From assembly GCA_034670405.1 (NCBI GenBank), contig JAXDDX010000005.1:3506001-3570000 (forward strand): 64,000 bases of DNA. The letters are read 5' to 3'. Each line of letters starts with the position of its first letter. Within the stretch, counting starts at the first letter, position 1. Shown here piece by piece: positions 60,321 to 64,000 of the stretch. A program made the translations under genes and the position numbers. Origin of the DNA: Hoplostethus atlanticus (Eukaryota > Chordata > Actinopteri > Trachichthyiformes > Trachichthyidae). The notes beneath the pieces are model-generated. The model was not told where the DNA came from and did not search any database. It worked only from the letters and a program-made list of their open reading frames with translations.

Positions 60321-60724
60321 GTGCAAATTTGTGCGTTAATGTAACCCAATTAGCTCCCTGGAAAAATTGCCGTCATCACTCCTAGAGGATATCGTGGACG
60401 TTTTAAACAAATTTGTTGAAAAAAGTCCATTAACAAAACCAGATATGAACAAAAACATTGCATTGAAATGAAAAAATAAGTGTACAGAGCGATGTATTCA
60501 TACATTGAAAGTGTTGCATATAAGCGCATTGAAATGTATTAGGGTTCAGGAGAGTGATCGGTGCAATATGCTTAGCCATGCTAACCGCAGTGGTGAGCCT
60601 TTATTGTAAAACATCCCGACAGCACCCTCTAATGGTCAGTCATGGGAATGACTCATTCAGCTTGACAGAATGGACTGCTCTGTAGGAACTATTTTGTCCA
60701 GAGAAAGGTGACTGTACCAAATCA

Positions 60725-60900
60725 AATCAAACTTTTATACTTTTATATTTATATAGCACATTTCGTACATTAAGATGCAATGCAATGCGCTTTACATCAA
60801 ATAAAAAGTGCACACATTCAAAGACATACATAACGAATGCAGATGCTTCCATACAGGTGTACTGCATGATACAATTAAGCAATTAACATCCTATCATGCT
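60725..60900. repeat. Fish dispersed repeat (atatagcacatttc type)
   Basis: Text tttatatttatatagcacat, then gcaatgcgctttacatcaaa, resembles the 3' end of a widespread fish retroelement. Family not assignable by eye. Confidence 0.45.
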
Positions 60901-61249
60901 CTGTGACGTATCAAAATGCTGAGAAGACCCAGTGGACCTCAATTTTGGATCAAGATGACAAGAGGAAAAGTTACGAAATTACTTGGAAAGAGGGTTCGTT
61001 ATTGGAGCACGGATGGCAGGAGTTTCAGTCACAAAGACTGCATAAACATACACATTTGATGACCGTGATGCTCGTGCATTAGTGTGATATGTAAGGAAAA
61101 CAGAAGAGCAACTCTTCCTCAGCTGACTGAGAATGTCAATGCAGGACGGGATCAGACTGTCAGCAAGAACAGTCTGTCGACAACTACATAGAGAGGGAAA
61201 ATATAGTAGGGTTGCAGTGCATAAACCAAACCCCCAAGACCAATGCACA

Positions 61250-61500
61250 TTACAACACATTACAGACAACACAACACATTACAGACAACACAACACATTA
61301 CAGACAACACAACACATTAAGACAACACAACACATTACAGACAACACAACACATTAAGACAACACAACACATTACAGACAATACAACACATTAACACAAC
61401 ACAACACATTACAGACAACACAACACATTAAGACAATTGTCTGTAATGTTGTCTTATTGTGTTGTGTTGTTTGTAATGTGTTGTGTGTGTTGTCAAATTG
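61250..61500. repeat. 19-bp tandem array with foldback end
   Basis: About nine units of cacattacagacaacacaa, some shortened (acattaagacaacacaa), to about 61437. The following 60 bases (tgtctgtaatgttgtcttat, tgtgttgtgttg) are the inverse of the unit, so the end of the array can fold back. Confidence 0.9.
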
Positions 61501-64000
61501 ATGAAGATGTTTTCTTAATTTGCTTGTTTTTTGTCTACTTGCATGTGTTTTCTTAAGTTGCAGTGCGTTGAGCGCTCAGGGCCACCGTATTTTGAGGCTC
61601 ATTTGATGGATCAAAACATTTGAAGCAATTTTCACCCGCCAGAAAGTGTGAAATTTTATGTTTCTTTCAGATCTTGTAGGCGCGATATTCTTGCAAATCG
61701 GATGGTTTGTTCTGCTCGTTAAAGGTTTATTACATAGTTAATTGCACAAGTGAACTTTTTGTGTAGTGTGTGAATTTAGATTATAGTGTAAACTCTTTGA
61801 CTTCTACAGGTCTGTGCACGGTCCTGTCATCAACCAGTCATCCTCTTCATATGCACAAACCAGAAAACAGGATGATGGGCAGTGGATAAATATAGTTGGG
61901 AGATCTTCAAACTACATCTGCATGAACGACCTAGTGGAGGATGAGAGGAAATCCATCCATCTTGTATGAGGACCTTCAATCAGGGTAATTGTGTTCCAGG
62001 CAAATATAGATGACTGGAATACATTTGGCTTCATTCCATGCAAGTAATCAGGCGAGATACACAGATATACACAACGAAATATATGTAATCAGACGCTTGT
62101 CAATTGCAAGTGAGGTGATTATTAAATTGAAGATGTGCCTGTTTTAGCTCTATAATTTGCCGTCGCTCGATGTCAGGAACTGGGAGCTGCTGCAAAAATG
62201 ACACCTTTCCGATTTGCGTGGTTGTTGTTGGTCTGTTGTGAGTGAAGGTAAATGCGACCTCCAAACATCACGGGAAGCATTGTGTGGAAGTTTCCCTCAA
62301 CACGGAGACATAAATGACAGGCCGCTCTTCCCCTGAGTTGCCGCGGTGGATAATACATGCTGTTTTGGGCCCCATTACCTCCACTGAGGCCGGGCTATTT
62401 CCATGACAACCAGTTATCTCTGTCCAATTCAGTTCAGCCTTTAAGCTAATGGGTTATTATTATATGACTAACTATGTTGAGTCATTTTCTCTGCCTCGGG
62501 CTGATCTCTCTGGTAAGCAATCGGATCATTGATTCCGCCAACCCCCCCTCCACCCGCCACCCCTCACCCCCGCCCCCCCCCTGCAGTCACAGACGCTATG
62601 AAGAGCTCTGAGTAAGAATGGATTGGACCCGGTCCTCCCGGATACATTATCATATTTGATTTCTCTGGTCATCACTGCATCATCATATTACAGAATCAAA
62701 TCTGATCAGCCTTAAGCAGGATTGCAATGGCTTGATGAATTGCTTCTATTCATACATAGAGCATTTCGCTCATGTCGTGACTCCCATTTTGGTGATTTGT
62801 TTAAACAAAGGGGTCTCTATGGGGTTGGGGAAATTCTGCGACCCTTACTAAACCCTTTCTAAACTCAGACATGTACGGCGGTCAAGCGAAAAAACGTGAC
62901 TACTCAGAAGCTTTCGAATACTTTTAAGCTTGCAAAATGACATTGAAAAGATATGATAGGTACATTTTTATTGATTGATAACTCAATAACTCCTGATGAA
63001 TGGCTAAAGTGTCGTTGGATAACCTCGCTCGTGATTTGATTTTGCCTGCAATTTGATACATCAGCTATGACAGAAGATAACGTCTTGTCATCTATTTCTT
63101 TGTCTTTATCTCAACGAGACGAAAGATAAGGCGGAGGTTTGTTTTGTAGTGAGCGCAGTTTAATTAAAACAGAGCTAAAAGGGCGATACAATAAATGACA
63201 GGCAATAAAATGGGCTTAAAGAAGAATAAAATAGGATTTAAAGACCTGAGATATAGCAAGGAGTCGGATAAATAAATATACAGGGTCAATAACAAGTTAG
63301 TTGGAGGATATTTGAACTTTTATCGCATTTGGCTATTGTAGAAAACATTTCATGTACAGGGAAATTGGGATCGCCTTGAGTTTGAGCTCGGAGGACTGAG
63401 GTTACCGACCCTCTAATGGGTTTGTTGCTGCACATTTAATGTCACGGGAGTTATCATATTCATACTTCGACACCTAATGTAGGGAAAAGGATAAACACGC
63501 GAACCGACTATCATATAAAACTTTAATCAGAAAACAGCACCAGCAAATTTGATTCCACAGCAGATTGAAACTTCAATACAACCTCTTGTGGGGTTAAGGA
63601 GGGTGAATATAACCGGAGAACACAATTGCCCAAGAACAAAATTGAAAAGAAAAATGAAAAAATAATTAAAATGGCCATGGGATTTATTTGGTGCATGTGA
63701 AGGATGAAACTACAATAGCTAACAGCAATTTATTTGAGAACTCCTAACATAATTTATAATAATACAGTTTTCTTCTTTTATTGGTATGAAAGTAGAAAGT
63801 CTGGGTAGTTTTTAATATTTCTGACTAAACAATAAGGATGACAAACGATGAATTCTTCAATTAAAGACATTATTTGGAAGCCATAGTTATAGTAGTATAG
63901 TAGTAGTATGAAAATCATCACATCAGGGCAGCATTCAGAACCAATGTTCCCTTTAAGCTGATAGTTAGGTGACCCACCTCTAATCATTTATTACAATAAT
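61501..64000. other. Intergenic, no gene seen
   Basis: No supported ORF or transposon ends. A pyrimidine/C-rich tract lies at 62536-62582. The word gttgagcgctcagggccacc at 61567 repeats 56280. Last kilobase is AT-rich. Confidence 0.4.

Noticed and set aside
61133..61394. ORFs with repeated HYRQHNT peptide
   Set aside because: Translation of the 19-bp array.

Overview
The window reads as a piece of a teleost fish nuclear genome. The evidence is a spliced vertebrate galanin receptor gene, vertebrate-type splice sites, and a dense mix of fish-typical transposons: Ty3/gypsy with tRNA-Pro primer sites, PIF/Harbinger with CWG target duplications, hAT, piggyBac, Tc1, L2 and tRNA-derived SINEs. There are long CA/GA microsatellites and no prokaryotic operon structure. 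No species call is possible from the sequence alone.

Layout. 1-3.3 kb holds two broken Ty3/gypsy retroelements of opposite strand fused at both sides; the minus-strand one has integrase before reverse transcriptase (Gmr1-type order). 3.3-5.46 kb holds two tandem arrays (22/28-bp and ~63-bp units), the second touching the stop codon of the next gene. 5.46-8.66 kb holds a minus-strand, multi-exon tyrosine recombinase gene with an N-terminal zinc-finger-like region and recognisable R, K, R, H, Y catalytic positions (Crypton-like), with an exon duplicated in tandem and a frame break near the C-terminus. 9.9-10.8 kb has a gypsy LTR, primer site and gag remnant. 10.8-21.1 kb is a stack of Harbinger-family elements (TSD CAG or CTG), one carrying a piggyBac element with TTAA duplications. 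22.5-28.1 kb is a decayed, unrecognised multi-exon plus-strand gene into which an L2 (24.3-25.1 kb) and a hAT (26.4-27.7 kb) have inserted inside exons, with a second hAT remnant next to it. 28.2-31.8 kb is another Harbinger-like element carrying a 1.4-kb element with 327-bp inverted arms. 31.8-33.4 kb is a three-level nest (Tc1-type MITE, hAT, SINE). 34.8-35.7 kb is a truncated Tc1 transposon.

41.9-51.3 kb is the clear host gene: galanin receptor type 1 on the minus strand, three exons, 352 codons, an 8.2-kb second intron containing a MITE, a dead Tc1 copy and a 31-bp satellite, and a TATA-type promoter about 330 bp upstream of the start codon. 56.7-57.3 kb is a solo LTR with a 5-bp duplication. 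57.5-59.7 kb is a second unrecognised multi-exon plus-strand gene, possibly related to the decayed locus at 23-28 kb, with two mutually compensating frame breaks. The last 4 kb hold only dispersed repeats, a 19-bp array and unassigned sequence.

The recombinase gene, the order of domains in the minus-strand retroelement, the long-armed GC-rich element and the pair of unrecognised genes are the parts most worth following up.
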